From Candolleomyces eurysporus (Eukaryota; Basidiomycota; Agaricomycetes; Agaricales; Psathyrellaceae), in the NCBI GenBank assembly GCA_027579435.1, contig JANBPK010000872.1:24968-88967 (forward strand): a DNA stretch of 64,000 bases, written 5' to 3'. This document shows, in pieces, positions 1 to 11,676 of this stretch. Numbering within the stretch: the first letter of the stretch is position 1; each line of letters begins with the position of its first letter. Made by a program: the position numbers and the translations under genes. The notes under the pieces were generated by a model. The model had not been told where the DNA came from. It saw only the letters and a list, made by a program, of their open reading frames with translations, and ran no database searches.

Positions 1-194
1 CCTTCAACGACTATATCCCCCGCACCTGCAGGTTCTCGGGAAAACGGATGCATCTGCTGCGGGCTGCGCATAGATATAGTATGTTCAGCATGATTTTCGA
101 ATGCCGTCACACTTGAGAGGACATGATCATGGCGTACTATTCGAGCAATGTTTTCGTCCAGGTTCAGCTGCGACCCAAAGCAGGGACGGCGACG

Positions 195-202
195 TATATA
201 AA
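195..202 (+). promoter_or_regulatory. TATA box of the P450 gene
   Basis: A TATATAAA motif lies about 40 bases before the chosen ATG at 242. The short leader between them (CACTCACATTATCTC-like) fits a fungal transcription start. This supports the start at 242 over an upstream in-frame start near 101. Confidence 0.55.
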
Positions 203-241
203 CGAACTAGGAATCACTCACATTATCTCTTCAGAGCTACG

Positions 242-2673
242 ATGGCGTTTACCACCCCAGGCATCGATTTCATCGCGCAGAAAGCTCTATTCCCAGCCTT
301 ACTTAACTATGGCGTACTCTTTATCTCACTGTACCTTTCAAGGCTCTCCATTCCGCAATGGGGACTGATACTCGCAGCTGTACTCCCCATCCCAGGATGT
401 ACATTCGTTGGTATGGCCTACAGGAAGTGGAGACATCAACAACAGGCCGAGAAGCTTGGAGCGCGGTTGGCGCCTGTTATCGATTCCAAGAGTATAGGTA
501 ACTACAAGTTCTTGATAAAGTTGAACGAGGCTTGGAAGAGGGGGTATCCTGGTAAGGGTTCTACGCCGTGACTGACTGTATTCTTGTGTTCGCTCATTGG
601 CTGCTCTTGTTTTATTTATTAGGGGATGGCCTTTGGGAATACACTGAAGAAGTCGGGACGANTTTTTAACTGCAACGTCGTCTTCGAGGACTCGATCTAT
701 ACGCTCGAACCTGAACATGTCAAGCGTGTGTTGGCCACTGATTTTGACAATTTCCCCAAAGGCACGTGTGTCGTGCTATTCATGAGAGCTGGTCTAACTT
801 TTCTCATAAGGTGAACGACACATTGAGGCTTTATCTGGCTTCTTGGGGTCAGGAGTATTTAGCTCTGATGGTGACATGTGGAGGTGAGGTTCGTTTTTAC
901 CGACTGGAAGACCAGTGACCGAGACCGTTTCCAGGTTCCACCGCACGATGGCCCGTCCGTTCTTCTCGAGGGATCGCGTCACGGATTTGGAGCTATTCGA
1001 CAAACATATTCAGTCAGCTATCTCTCTGATGAGGCAGCGGATGAGCGCTGGATACGCTATCGACTTTCAGGTATTCCACGCTCCATCTATACCATTTCTT
1101 TCCACTATATCTGAGGCACGCTCTAGGACTTGATGCAACGAATCACTGTCGACTCGGCGTCAGAGTTTCTCTTTGGCACCTCCGTCGACAGTCTTCATAT
1201 CACTGTGGAAAACCTGCCCCAGCCGTACGACCACCCTGATTACCACTCCTCCGTCGAAGCCTTCTCCTTGCATCCGTCAAACAGAATATCCGAGGCCTTT
1301 TTGAGGGCCCAAATGGTCGCTGCACAGCGGGATAAAGCAGGGTGGGTTTGGCCTTTGCTCGAGATCTTTGGAGACCGGGCGAAGAAAGAGATGAGGCTGG
1401 TCAATGAGTTCATAGACCCGATTGTTGAGACTGCGGTCAAGAGGAATGCCGAGAAAGTCAAGTCAAACGTGGGCGAGCAGGCTAAGAAGAAGGATATTCG
1501 GGATGATGAAAGCTTCTTGGATCACCTTGCCAGTCAGACTTCGGGTAGGTGTTCTCTTATCCCTCCTTGCCGATAGAGTTGATAGACTTATGGGCCTTCT
1601 ACAGACAAGACTATAGTCAGAGACCAGGCTTTAAATTTGCTTCTTGCGGGACGTGATACCGTCAGTACATTCGTCTAACCTCTCTTCCCCTGAGATCCTA
1701 AACAAGGTCGATGATAGATCGCGGCGACGTCAACATTCTTGTTCTACTTGCTGTCCCAGCACCCTGAGGTCTCGACGCGTCTTCGACAGGAAGTCATTGA
1801 CAAGGTTGGTCCCGCCAAGCGGCCAACATACGAGGATATCAAGGGAATGAAGTACCTTCGGGCAGTGATCAATGGTAAGCTTACTCCTCGTTTTCTTTCG
1901 CCTAAAGTTTCTCACCGAGTACACAACCAGAAACGCTAAGAGTCTTACCACCAGTGTGAGTATCGTTACGACGTCCCTGTTCTTGACCTTGCTAACCGAG
2001 TTCTTTCTAACCAGTCCCTGGGATACTCGGTGCGTTCTCTGGGACCTCTACTCTGGCTCTAGACTGATTATCTTTGGATTCTCTCTGCAGAGAATGCATT
2101 AACGGTACTGTCTGGCCTTCACCCAATACAAACGACAAACCGATCTACATCCCGCCAGGCACCCAGTAGGCCGTCTTCGTTCGTAACACTAACGCCCGCC
2201 TAATCCCACCCTCCACAGGGTCTTTTATGGAGCAATCATGCTGCACACCAGCGAGGACTTGTGGGGTCCGGATGCCAAGGAGTTCGACCCTGATAGATGG
2301 ATCGATGATCGCAAGCAACGTTATATTGACAATCCTTTCATGTTCATGCCATTCAATGCTGGGCCTAGGATCTGTCTCGGGCAACAGGTACGCGGCATGT
2401 CCTCATCCACACTCTCAAGGCGTTGATGACCAAAATATATCGTAGCTCGCGTACAACGAACTCTCCCTGATTGTCGTCCGATTCATACAGGCCTTCTCCT
2501 CATTCGCCCTCGACGAGGCTGCCCTCCCTCCTGAGGCGCGAGTGCCGACAGAATGGAGCCATTTCAACGGGCATGGGAGGAAAGGCAAGGAGCGGTTCAG
2601 GCCAAAGGTTTTGCTCACTATGTCAAGCGAGGGTGGAATGTGGCTGAAAGCGAAGTCCATTGAAGATAACTAG
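242..2673 (+). CDS. Cytochrome P450 monooxygenase, CYP63-like
   Basis: Heme-thiolate monooxygenase, probably ER-anchored, using a P450 reductase partner. The first exon has hydrophobic segments near residues 15-60. Joined exons then give the distal-helix motif AGRDT, the K-helix ETLR, the PERF-like EFDPDRW and the heme loop [10 protein letters not shown]. The order and spacing match the fungal CYP63 family of the CYP52 clan, whose known members oxidise alkanes, fatty acids and aromatics; the substrate here is unknown. There are about ten exons: 242-551, 623-761, 811-883, 935-1070, 1127-1544 and further short ones. The second intron (762-810) only works with a GC donor. A single N at 662 breaks the frame, and dropping it restores [13 protein letters not shown]. 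No inactivating change is seen. Confidence 0.93.
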
Positions 2674-3076
2674 TGTTCCGGTATTTTGTCTCTCTCCTTT
2701 CTGTGTTTGTCGGATCGAAAGAAATTTCAGATTCTGAGACGTGGGTTATGAGTCCTTGAGTCCTTGGGTATGCTTCTTCACGAGAGCCGAGGCGCCTTCC
2801 TCTCGTAATGGGGTTAGAGCGAGGATTCCCGATCGTCAGATTATCCCTATTCTCATCGAAGAGAGGATGAAATGATTCCTGGATGCATAACAACGTCGAA
2901 GCAACTTTACACGTAAAATCACTGGAACTCGTGAATCAGTCGCCCGCGGCGCCCCACTACGGCTCCCCTCCCTTCTCGAACAGCCATCTGCTATATAAGT
3001 GATTGCACCTGGCCAGCATGCTGCAGTTGACCACTTTCCTTGCTCGCGATTCCTCTCCTGGCGCAATACTTCGATC
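2674..3076. other. Intergenic region between P450 and MYND/DUF4470 genes
   Basis: No coding exon is recognised. The stretch carries the 3' end of the P450 gene and the upstream region of the next gene, with a TATATAAG box at 2992-2999. Confidence 0.5.
2992..2999 (+). promoter_or_regulatory. TATA box of the MYND/DUF4470 gene
   Basis: TATATAAG sits about 90 bases before the first plausible in-frame ATG (3077 or 3089) and about 200 bases before the ATG at 3191. It follows a GC-rich stretch and precedes a pyrimidine-rich leader. Confidence 0.45.
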
Positions 3077-3088
3077 ATGATCAGCAAC

Positions 3089-5449
3089 ATGTCTAGTGAC
3101 CACCAGGGCTACCGGAATGTTTTGGCACTCGTCATAAAGCGACCTCGATTGTCCATAATGCGCAAACGGAGGTCCTCTATCGCTAGTTCCATGGATCTGA
3201 CTTTGCAATCCTACATGTCTTATGGGCTAGGCTCCGGGCTGAGCGGTGGTACGGTTGGCGACTTGACATGTTTTAACGACCGTGTCCCAGGGGTTGAGAA
3301 GGGGCGTTGNCCCGAATTCTGCCCTGTTAACATGTTCTCAAGTAAGTATCTCGTACCCAACCGATCGTCCTTGTCTCTGACGCCCCAATTGAAAGTGCTC
3401 TCTAGTGAAGGTACCGTGAAATCACATAAAATGACGAACGTCATCTCATACGCGCTCTAGTATTGCTCAGAATATTGTCAACGACAGCATTGGCAGAAGC
3501 ATCGCATCGAGTGCGAAAGCTCGTTGAACAAATCGGATTGGCAGCCACACTGGGTCATCGAGGGTCGAACACCCTTTTTTTACTGCACCACGTCTCAATC
3601 TCGCGCCAACTTCAAGAATATTTCAACTCGACTATGGGGTACATTTCCAGCCTACGACGTCTTGCAGTTATCTTATAACGAGGGGTTGGCACCCGCCATG
3701 TACCAGAACATCAAGCTCTGCTTCACAGGTAAGGCACCTTCGTCCGATGGCCACCGCAATTCCCTGATACTTACAGGGACTCGTTGACAGCGGCCAGCGA
3801 TATCAGAAACCTTGTTCAAACGGTGAATGCCCTTCCCAAGAGCTATCAAGGGAAATGTGACATCCTCATCAACGAGTCCGATACCATTGCTTCCAATCGC
3901 AATCTCGTCATCCTTTACATCCTGATGACCGGTGGGCCGTCGATAGAAGAGGTGGCTGAACTGGTCCTCCACCTCATGTACTCTTCCCGATTACCAGCCA
4001 ATGGCGCTGCATACCTTCGTCGCTGCGTCCACATGATTTACGGGGATTCTTCGAGAAGCAGCGATATGACCTTTCAACGGACCTTCTCAACCAGAGGAAG
4101 AGGAAAACTCTATTCGGCACAGCCAGCGATAGCAATTAAACGACCCGTTGAGATGTTTCTCTCTCGATACGAGCTTCCCCGAGCTATGCGGAGGATGAAG
4201 GACGTCCTCTTCGACGTTCTTCGGGTCGATGAGAGGCATAAACTCCTCGCTGGATTGGACCCACCTCACCGTCTTGCGCAGAGCCACTTTTGGAAAACGG
4301 GGGTGTTAGCGCCATTCACCCTTGACCTTAGCCCATTCGTCGATCCGAATCGGTGGGTAACATTACTCGATACAGGTCATATCGCAGTTTCACGAGTCAC
4401 TGACTGTGATCAGTCTAGTTTTCACGCCACTGGGCAGCTGGCTAGGGAGACCCGAGGACCTTTCTCCTTTGCACGGCTGGGACGTCGCGAAGGTGCAAGC
4501 CACAGGTGCCAAACATGGCTTGGATCCGACTGGCGACATCTTCGGATGTCTATTCTTCCACATTAAACAAGAACTCAAAGAGTTCATTAACCGAATAAAG
4601 GACCTGGACATCAATATCCACCATACACAATACGACCCTCGATTGCTCTCAAAGGGGGTGTCCATCGGGATTCTTCCATCCTTCTCGGACGCCTCATTCG
4701 ATCGAATCGACATCGGGGATATGGGAGATAAGCTCGGAATCTCCGAGTGTCTCGCTGATTGGGGACCTTTGCTGAAAAAGAGCAATCTCCATTCATGCAT
4801 CATTGCGCATTCGGCAGGGTGGGTTGAAAGTCAACCTACGCTGTCAAGAATTCCTCTTTCGAGTCCCGAGAAAGTTCTCGATTTTCTGAAATGGAGATGT
4901 CGGAACATACCTTCCCTCGTAAGTCCTACCAAGTACCGTTATATGCGTTCCTTCGATTCATCTAGAGATTATGAAATTGACTGGTGTTCATTGACAGGAG
5001 CACCGGTTGAAGAAGTTGCTGCAACAGGGGTCGTATTCACCTGCGATCTTGAGACTTGTCGAGTCGCTTGACGCTTTCATTGACTATGGTCCGAACTTCC
5101 AAGAATACCTCAACTCGCAGGACGTCGGCGCTACCTGCGAGAGACTTGGGCTATATCAAAGGAAGCGACATACCATCCACCCTAAGGTTCAGTAGAGGTT
5201 CATCTTGTCTCAGTACGCAAACCCGGGTTCGCTGACCCGATGATCTCACAGAGATTCGGAATACATCTCGATGCTCCAGTATCTCAGACCTTGCCGGACA
5301 TCTCCAAAGACGAGTACTACAATCTCTGTAAGTCTCCGACGGTGTTCTTCCTCAGTAAGATAACCGGATTGCTCAACTTCTTTTTCCTAGTTACGATTGG
5401 TGGCGCTGACCTCCTCACCCGATTTATGGAGTTTGGAAGGCAAGTGTAA
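3089..5449 (+). CDS. MYND zinc finger protein with DUF4470 domain
   Basis: Unknown molecular role; such proteins are common in mushroom-forming fungi. The second half of a MYND finger is clear from 3461, with YCSEYCQRQHWQKHRIEC giving C-x3-C, H-W, H and C ligands, followed by NKSDWQPHWVIEGRTPFF. Next come LWGTFPAYDVLQL and ASGDIRNLVQTVNALP, the DUF4470 signature, then a long C-terminal region ending at 5449. The first half of the finger (CFNDRVPGVEKGRC...) is less regular, so a tiny exon may be missing between 3349 and 3460. The N at 3310 must be dropped to bring the exon end into phase with the next exon. Starts at 3077, 3089 or 3191 are all possible. About six exons. Confidence 0.78.
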
Positions 5450-5782
5450 CGCTTCCCTAGCTACCACGGGGACGGAATGGGGAAGAAGCAAGCGAGACTT
5501 CGACTCATATCTGCAACTCCCTTTCCTTTGGTTCGAGGTTGTACACCGGGACTGTATTGCACTAGCGATTGAACTGGGAATATATATTCATGTTCGTGAT
5601 AGAGTGATAGCCTTTGAGGGTCACTAGACGCCGGTCATCTAGTACTCTCCATATTTATGATAATCGTGATGCCAAGTCGTTAAAATCTTGAATAAACTTA
5701 ATATACGTAGAGTTGGTCGTTGGAGGGTGGGACAATGAGAAGGATGATGATGGCCGAGAGCGATCCATGATAGGGAGTGAAT
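5450..5782. other. Convergent intergenic region
   Basis: This 333-base stretch lies between the stop codons of the MYND/DUF4470 gene (+) and the MFS transporter gene (-). I see AT-rich 3' UTR-like sequence and no coding signal. Confidence 0.5.
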
Positions 5783-8358
5783 CTATTTAGATGTCACTTT
5801 CTTCGAAAACTTGCTCCTCTTCCTGATCTCGGGGCCATAGAAGAATAGAACCTAGAGGTAGGAGAAAAGTGAGCTTGCTGTGAGGAGAAGTAAACATGCC
5901 AGAGGAACGAGATACATACGAATGGGATGGGCGCAAGCAGAATCGCGATGCAAGCGAAAAGGAAGTTCGCCCATTTATACGTAAGGGCTTCGTACATCTG
6001 GTGCGTGAATAAGGGGAATACAGTTCCACCAAGGTTGCCTGCAGTGTCCAGTTAGATTTAAGATAACATCCGGTTCGCTGAAAAACAGACGTACGAGCAA
6101 GGCTCTGTCCTGCCAACGCAGAGGACGCAAAGGGGCCATAACTAGCGGTACACCAGAAGCAATGAACATCCAATACGGTAAATTGTTTGAATGACTCACC
6201 AATCTGCGAGGTACGAAAAGACAGAGAGATAAATGATGTAGGTCGACCAAGTAAAGATCTGTGGAGTTTGCCGATTCAATCGAACATTTCCCTCAAGCTT
6301 CGTCAAGAGAAAGACCACCGACCGTGATTCCAATTGCCAATGCGATCCAGTGAACCCATGGGAAACAAGACCAGGCATAAATGAGCATGCCCACAGGGAA
6401 TAGCACCCCGGCAACACAAGCCAAATACAACCGAGCCTCGACGCCTCGTCTAGGAAAGTGGAGTCTAATTTATCTCGGGGTTAGGATATCGATGGAGTGA
6501 GGTGCATGATGGTCCCCACTTGTAGAGTTGTTCTTGGTATAGGTTTGCAAAGAAGCCCAAGAAGCACCCGATGCTACGATTGAAGTGAGTGAATGATGAG
6601 GCCACGTAGATTGGGGATTTGGGTACTGACACTACTGTCAAGAAGACGGTGCCAACTTGGCCGATGTTGAACCCATGCAGATCTTGGAATACCGAAGCGA
6701 TCGATCTAAGAAGATGAAGGCCATTAAATGTCGATCCCAAATTAGTTGAATATGTTAATGCGTACTCGACCATCACAAAGAGCACGCCCCAAGCAAAGCC
6801 GATCCATAACTAGATAATCAGTCGCTTCGGTACGCCGCTCGACTTTCAGGGATAGCTGGAGGGACTGACACTGAAGCTTCCGACGATAGGTTCGGTAAAG
6901 AGGAGGTCTATTCGAGAAGTTAGCCATTAAAATCCGCGACGAACTGACAAAGAGGGATGAACGCACAGAATGGTCGCGTGCAGGAAACCCAGATCAAACT
7001 GAGCAGACTTCCTCGCTCATCTTCAACTCTTGCTCGATACCTCTTATCACCCGTCTTCTTCCTCAGATCCCTAGCCATCTTCGTGAGGATAATGGATGAC
7101 CTAGTCTCGCCCATGAACGGAAGAAGCAAGATGAAAACTCCGCAGATGCTGGTAAAGAACGAATAAGGAGGGTAAGCGATCAAAAAGGGGATAGATAGAC
7201 GAAGACATAGTACATACATCATCTGCACCCATTGAATCCATTTCCACTCGAGGTTAGGATTGTGTTCGATCCAGCCTGCGAAAACGGGGCCTAGCCCATT
7301 GGCTCCCACCGCGACCAGTGTGAAGAAAGACATCGGAAGCCCTCGGCTTTATGATGAGATGAAACAGTCATTAAACCACTCAGTTCCATCAAAAGACTTC
7401 CAAATCTACTTACTCTTCAGGTCCCCAAATATCCGCCACAGTACCACCTACCATCGTTGCACCGGTCGAGCCAAACGCTCCTTGCAGGAACCTAGCAATT
7501 TGCACTGTATGTATGTTGTTCGCTCTGAGAAGATAAGTGCGCAGTATAGATTGTTAGCATCGCCGCAGACCATCATCGGGGTGNAAACGACAAAATTGAC
7601 CCACTCACTCTGCTACCATCACGTACATCAACAAAAAACCGAGCATGCTGACGATGTACAACGGTCTGCGGCCAAATTCCTCGCTGAAGGACGCTGTGAT
7701 CATTGGGATAACGCCGAATCCTAGAGTGAAGAGGCTCAGTCCGATGGTTGCTTGGAAGACTGTTGCATTTAGGTCTCGGGTCATGGACGAGAATCCCATG
7801 TTGTAGGAAGATACGGTCGTGGCTGTAAAAAAAGAACTATTGTCAGAGAGAGCGAGGATGAGGATAGTTGAGTCGGACAGACAGGAAAGCATGGTAGAGG
7901 TGCAGGCGATCCAGGTGATCACCCATTTTTTCCGACGAGAATAATTTACTGGGTTACGAGGATCGTTTTCTTTGAACTCGACCTGACAATATGTGGGTCA
8001 ACGGATGCTGGACGCCATGTTTTGACTTTGACTCACATATAATGGCTCTTCCTGAGGACTCTTCGACGATTGCTTCTCACTATCTTCCGTTCGGGATGTC
8101 TGGCGATAAATGATATTGCTCAGCTGTCGTGAAANGACCCTCGTCCAGTTCCTCCTCCGATGGTCTAACAGATAGGTCCAGTCGCGGGTCGATGTTAGAC
8201 TCGTCAACATCGGGTAATCTCTTCACTACAAGGTCAACTTCATCAACGTCGGGTAATCTCTTGACTTCGACGTCAAGTTCAACGTCGGAATCAGCAGGAA
8301 GTCTAGCTGTCCAAAACGTTTGCACAGACGATGCAGGAGTGATCAGTGAGGGCGGCAT
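5783..8358 (-). CDS. MFS drug/polyamine-type transporter (DHA1 class)
   Basis: Plasma-membrane major facilitator with a long acidic cytosolic N-terminus (about 100 residues) and about 12 membrane segments spread over roughly ten exons. The marks are NPVNYSRRKKW before helix 1, SSYNMGFSSMTRDLNAT, the signature SFSEEFGRRPLYIVSM (motif A region), RFLQGAFGSTGATMVGGTVADIW in two exons, and GLPMSFFTLVAVGANGLGPV. This pattern is typical of fungal DHA1 proton antiporters related to yeast Tpo1/Flr1. The substrate cannot be told. The N-tail holds two copies of VKRLPDVDE. A single N at 8135 breaks the frame, and dropping it gives a continuous tail reading EGLSRQLSNIIYRQTSR. The ATG at 8358 is the first in frame. 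Confidence 0.9.
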
Positions 8359-8858
8359 GAAGGAAGGAGAAACGGAGTGGACGGTGGGCTTTGAAGGCTC
8401 TGGACTTCATATCTGATGAAGGTATGTATAGCCTGGTCCCGCGTATTTTTGACCGAGTAATGGGTGTGACAGAACCTAGCCAAGGAATGCATGACATTGA
8501 CATAGAAACCCACCGTCTCCGGTGGGTGTTTCAGAGCGCGTCGAGATCCATTACCGCATCTCATTGACATTTAGTAACNAAAAACCGAGCAATCATTACC
8601 TAGTGAGTTATTACGAGTTCAGCGCCGCATTGTAAGGAGAAATATGAAACGAATACCATTCTTGTAAGCCACAGAGAGCTAAGACTATCCTTCGAACGAG
8701 GGTCGTGGTGGTAGCAGACAAACTTAGAGGAGTCGGCCGTCGGGCTTGGTTCGCGGCAGCCGCCAGTCCGTGAGAACTAATTGATTCGGCCGACGGGACC
8801 GGCATTGGTGTCCAATTCTGTCAAAGCGACAATCCACTGCAACGACCGAACGGCGAAC
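8359..8858. promoter_or_regulatory. Divergent promoter, MFS transporter / Cys-His protein
   Basis: This 500-base region separates two divergent genes. It holds an 18-base inverted repeat at 8509-8526, about 150 bases upstream of the transporter start. No coding exon is apparent. Confidence 0.5.
8509..8526. repeat. 18-base inverted repeat with CCG/CGG half sites
   Basis: CCCACCG, a 4-base spacer TCTC, then CGGTGGG: perfect 7-base arms, with the symmetry continuing imperfectly outside. CCG-N4-CGG pairs are the kind of site bound by dimeric Zn2Cys6 regulators, which often control transporter genes. The regulator is inferred, not seen. Confidence 0.5.
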
Positions 8859-9744
8859 ATGCCTCGCAGTACGACAAAATTCGACGGAGTCCCCATTTCA
8901 CCGCCTGTTTTCATTACTGCCTCAAATAACCGTGGTGTCAAGAAACTGTACCCTGTTTTCAAGGACAAAAAGACAGATGTCCACCTTCTGCAATGCGAGG
9001 AATGCGGTCGATTCATTTCACTACCCGGTAATCGTTCGCTCGTAAGGATGGAAAAGCACATACGTTCGCAGGAATGCTCGAGAGCGAAGGATAAGCAGGA
9101 ACGGTGGAGAGTTGAGGAACAGGTTCGAGCGGAGGCTAGCGCTGCGCTGGCAGCGTCCGGTTTGCAGCATAAAGCTCTGCCAACAAAGGCGCTATCGAGG
9201 GCGGTGAAGAGTGTCCCTATTGTACAAGCTCGTATGTTCGACTTCTTATCATTTTTTCCAATACTTTGACCTGATGGCTTTGATAGAAAGCCTAGTATCC
9301 TCGTCGGGTCCTATATCATTCTCTATCCCCCTCAACTCACCCTCTTCGAGCTCCCATTTTGAGAATGTGATTCAATTTGACCCCAGCCCGCCACCACCAC
9401 CTGTTCCAAGTATAGACCCACTTCCGAACGAAGGGGATAGATCGAGGAGTTTCATGGATTCTCGTAATGTTGGCGCAAGCGCCTACCCAACATCATCGGA
9501 AGCACCCCATTCTCCGAGTCCGAGTAGATTCCCTTCGCATTCGGTCCAACGGCCGCATCTTCCGCAATCCTCGTCCCAGGATCCCAAGGCTGCCTCTGAG
9601 GTCAATTCTGATTCCGAGGACGGTATGGGCGACCGGAGCCGGCGCCGTCGTTCGACGATGGAAGAGAGTGATCCCGGCCCTGAATTCTCGGACAGCGAAG
9701 TCGAGGACGTTCGGAGAAGGCATGTGTTCTATATTGCACATTAA
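8859..9744 (+). CDS. Small Ser/Pro-rich protein with Cys/His zinc-finger-like motif
   Basis: Not recognised. Two exons, 8859-9231 and 9287-9744, join in phase (Gln-Ser-Leu-Val across the junction). Residues about 45-75 hold C-E-E-C, then H-I-R-S-Q-E-C, a possible C2HC zinc site (QCEECGRFISLP...). A basic, coiled-coil-prone stretch follows (AKDKQERWRVEEQVRAEA). The second exon is Ser/Pro-rich and ends in an acidic then Arg-rich tail. If an intron runs from the GT in GGCATGTG (about 9724) to the AG near 9771, the protein ends two residues later, so the tail is uncertain either way. It may be a nuclear protein, but function is unknown. Confidence 0.6.
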
Positions 9745-10217
9745 CTGCTCTGTTTGCTCATTCCATTCTTAGATATAACGCTCGCGAAAGGAGAAATGCT
9801 GCCTGAAAATATACTTGGTTGCAGATCGGCCCACATGACAACCACCTTCTCCTTTGCAAGCCCGTTCTACACACCCCGATTCTGCGTCTACTAGCTAAGG
9901 TAGTCTAAGGGATGTTTAATTCTCGCCTACACATTCGCTAAACACGATGGATTTTCATGAACCTGGCCTAACCAATCTTCTGTATTGTTAATATTATATC
10001 GATACCCTTCCTATTTTTGATAATTGTCCAGAATGGATGACCTCGCTGTACACAGAACAAATGTCATGGAAACAACTTTGTCGTTAGGTCAGCAACGGAG
10101 ACTAAGCTGAAGCATTGTTCGGAAATGACCAAGTGTGACTACATTCATAGTCGCCTGTGCTAACATTTCGATTCCGGTCCAAATCCAGTTTCCTGTGCAT
10201 GACACAATCTGACTCTC
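9745..10217. other. Intergenic region
   Basis: About 470 bases between two genes on the same strand. It is AT-rich with no coding pattern; it should contain the 3' UTR of the left gene and the promoter of the tRNA phosphotransferase gene. No clear TATA box was found. Confidence 0.45.
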
Positions 10218-10391
10218 ATGCACCATGGCTTCCTCCGGCTCTCAGCTCCAATCCTCCATAAATTGGCCCCGTTATCTGGCTTTACCAGGCGTTTAAGCCT
10301 TTCAAAAGCCACTCTAGCTTCACCTCAGCGCACCTTCAAATCCAGACCAGGTCATACTATCAACAGTCATACCACCGAGATCGCAGCAACC

Positions 10392-11596
10392 ATGTCGGAA
10401 GCTCGTGAATTCCAGAAAAGCAAAGGCAAGGGCAAGGGCAGGCCACCTCCAAAGAGCACCAAACTTCGAGGACTGGATAGAGACGACCCAGACACGAGAG
10501 TTTCCAAAACCCTAACGTGGCTGCTCCGGCATGCAGCTGCGAATGAGGGTCTCGCGATTCGGGAGGATGGGTACGTGCGGGTGGACGAATTGGTGAGTAT
10601 TCTCTCTTCCTTCGGCGAAAAGCTCTATGCTGACCAGCGCGTCAATCGTGTACGACACAGCTAACCCACCCCAAACTCAAAGGTCTCCTGAATATCGAAA
10701 AGGTGCAAGCTATCGTGAAGGCGGACGAAAAGAAGCGATATGATTTGCGATTCGAGGCTTCTGCTGAAGAACCCACCACTGTGGCTGCTGATTCTATTCC
10801 GGATTCAACGACTTCAGTAGCAGCACAAGCATCGGAGGAGCAGAAGGGTTTGTGGTGGATCAAGGCGAACCAGGGGCATTCTATGAAGGTATGTATGGTT
10901 TCCTCGCGGACCGAGCGTTGAACGGGACAACTGATGAGCAATCACTTTGTACTGTTTAGACTGTCAAATTAGAACTGAAGCCCATACTGTCGTTGGAGGA
11001 TATCCCTTCTAGAATCGCGTTGCACGGTACCACCGAGAATGCATGGCGGTCAATAGGTTAGCCCATGTCCTTCCTTGTCCAACCCAATTCTGACCATCGG
11101 AATTCCTTCGCTCTTTGCTTATCCAGAGAAGCAAGGCCTTTCGAAGATGAAACGAAACCACATCCACCTAGCTCAGGGTGTATCCAAAGAAAACGCGATC
11201 AGCGGTATGTCTTCAACTCTCACTCCCTCGCTCCTTTTATCCAACTGACCGCCGTCGCGCGAATGACAGGCCTCAGACGATCAGCTCAAATCCTAATCTT
11301 CATCGACATTTCCAAAGCCCTTAATGCAGGGATAAAANTTCTTCTTATCAGACAACGGCGTCGTCCTCACCGAGGGTGACGCCTCAGGGTTCCTTAAACC
11401 AGAGTTCTTCTCTAGAGTCGAGAATCGGCTGAGGGCTCCTTTAGCTGGGTGGGAAGGGTCCGGTCCAGTTGATTCGAAAGCAGTGGAAGCACCTGTGTCG
11501 TCCGGTGGGGAACCTGGTCCATCCTCAAGTGCAGCGTCGGTGGGGGAGAAAGCCATTGAAGGTCTCTCAGTAGCTAGCGAGCCAGAAAGCAAATAA
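10392..11596 (+). CDS. TPT1: tRNA 2'-phosphotransferase (Tpt1/KptA)
   Basis: Removes the 2'-phosphate left at the splice junction of ligated tRNA, transferring it to NAD+. The joined exons show the KptA order: SKTLTWLLRHAAANEGLAI, KRYDLRF, WWIKANQGHSMK, ALHGTTENAWRSI, then GLSKMKRNHIHLAQG and FFLSDNGVVLTEGD. The basic and HGT residues expected in the NAD+ site are present. The tail after about residue 260 is Ser/Ala-rich and probably disordered. The ATG at 10392 starts a Lys-rich lead; an in-frame ATG at 10218 would add 58 residues that look like a mitochondrial presequence, so the start is not settled. An N at 11338 breaks the frame and must be dropped. About five exons. It is tail-to-tail with the next gene, 80 bases between stops. 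Confidence 0.93.
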
Positions 11597-11676
11597 TAAA
11601 TTACAACAACTACGGGGATCATTGACACTTTGGTATCTCATGACGACACTCCTGAACACGCACACATTAAATAATC

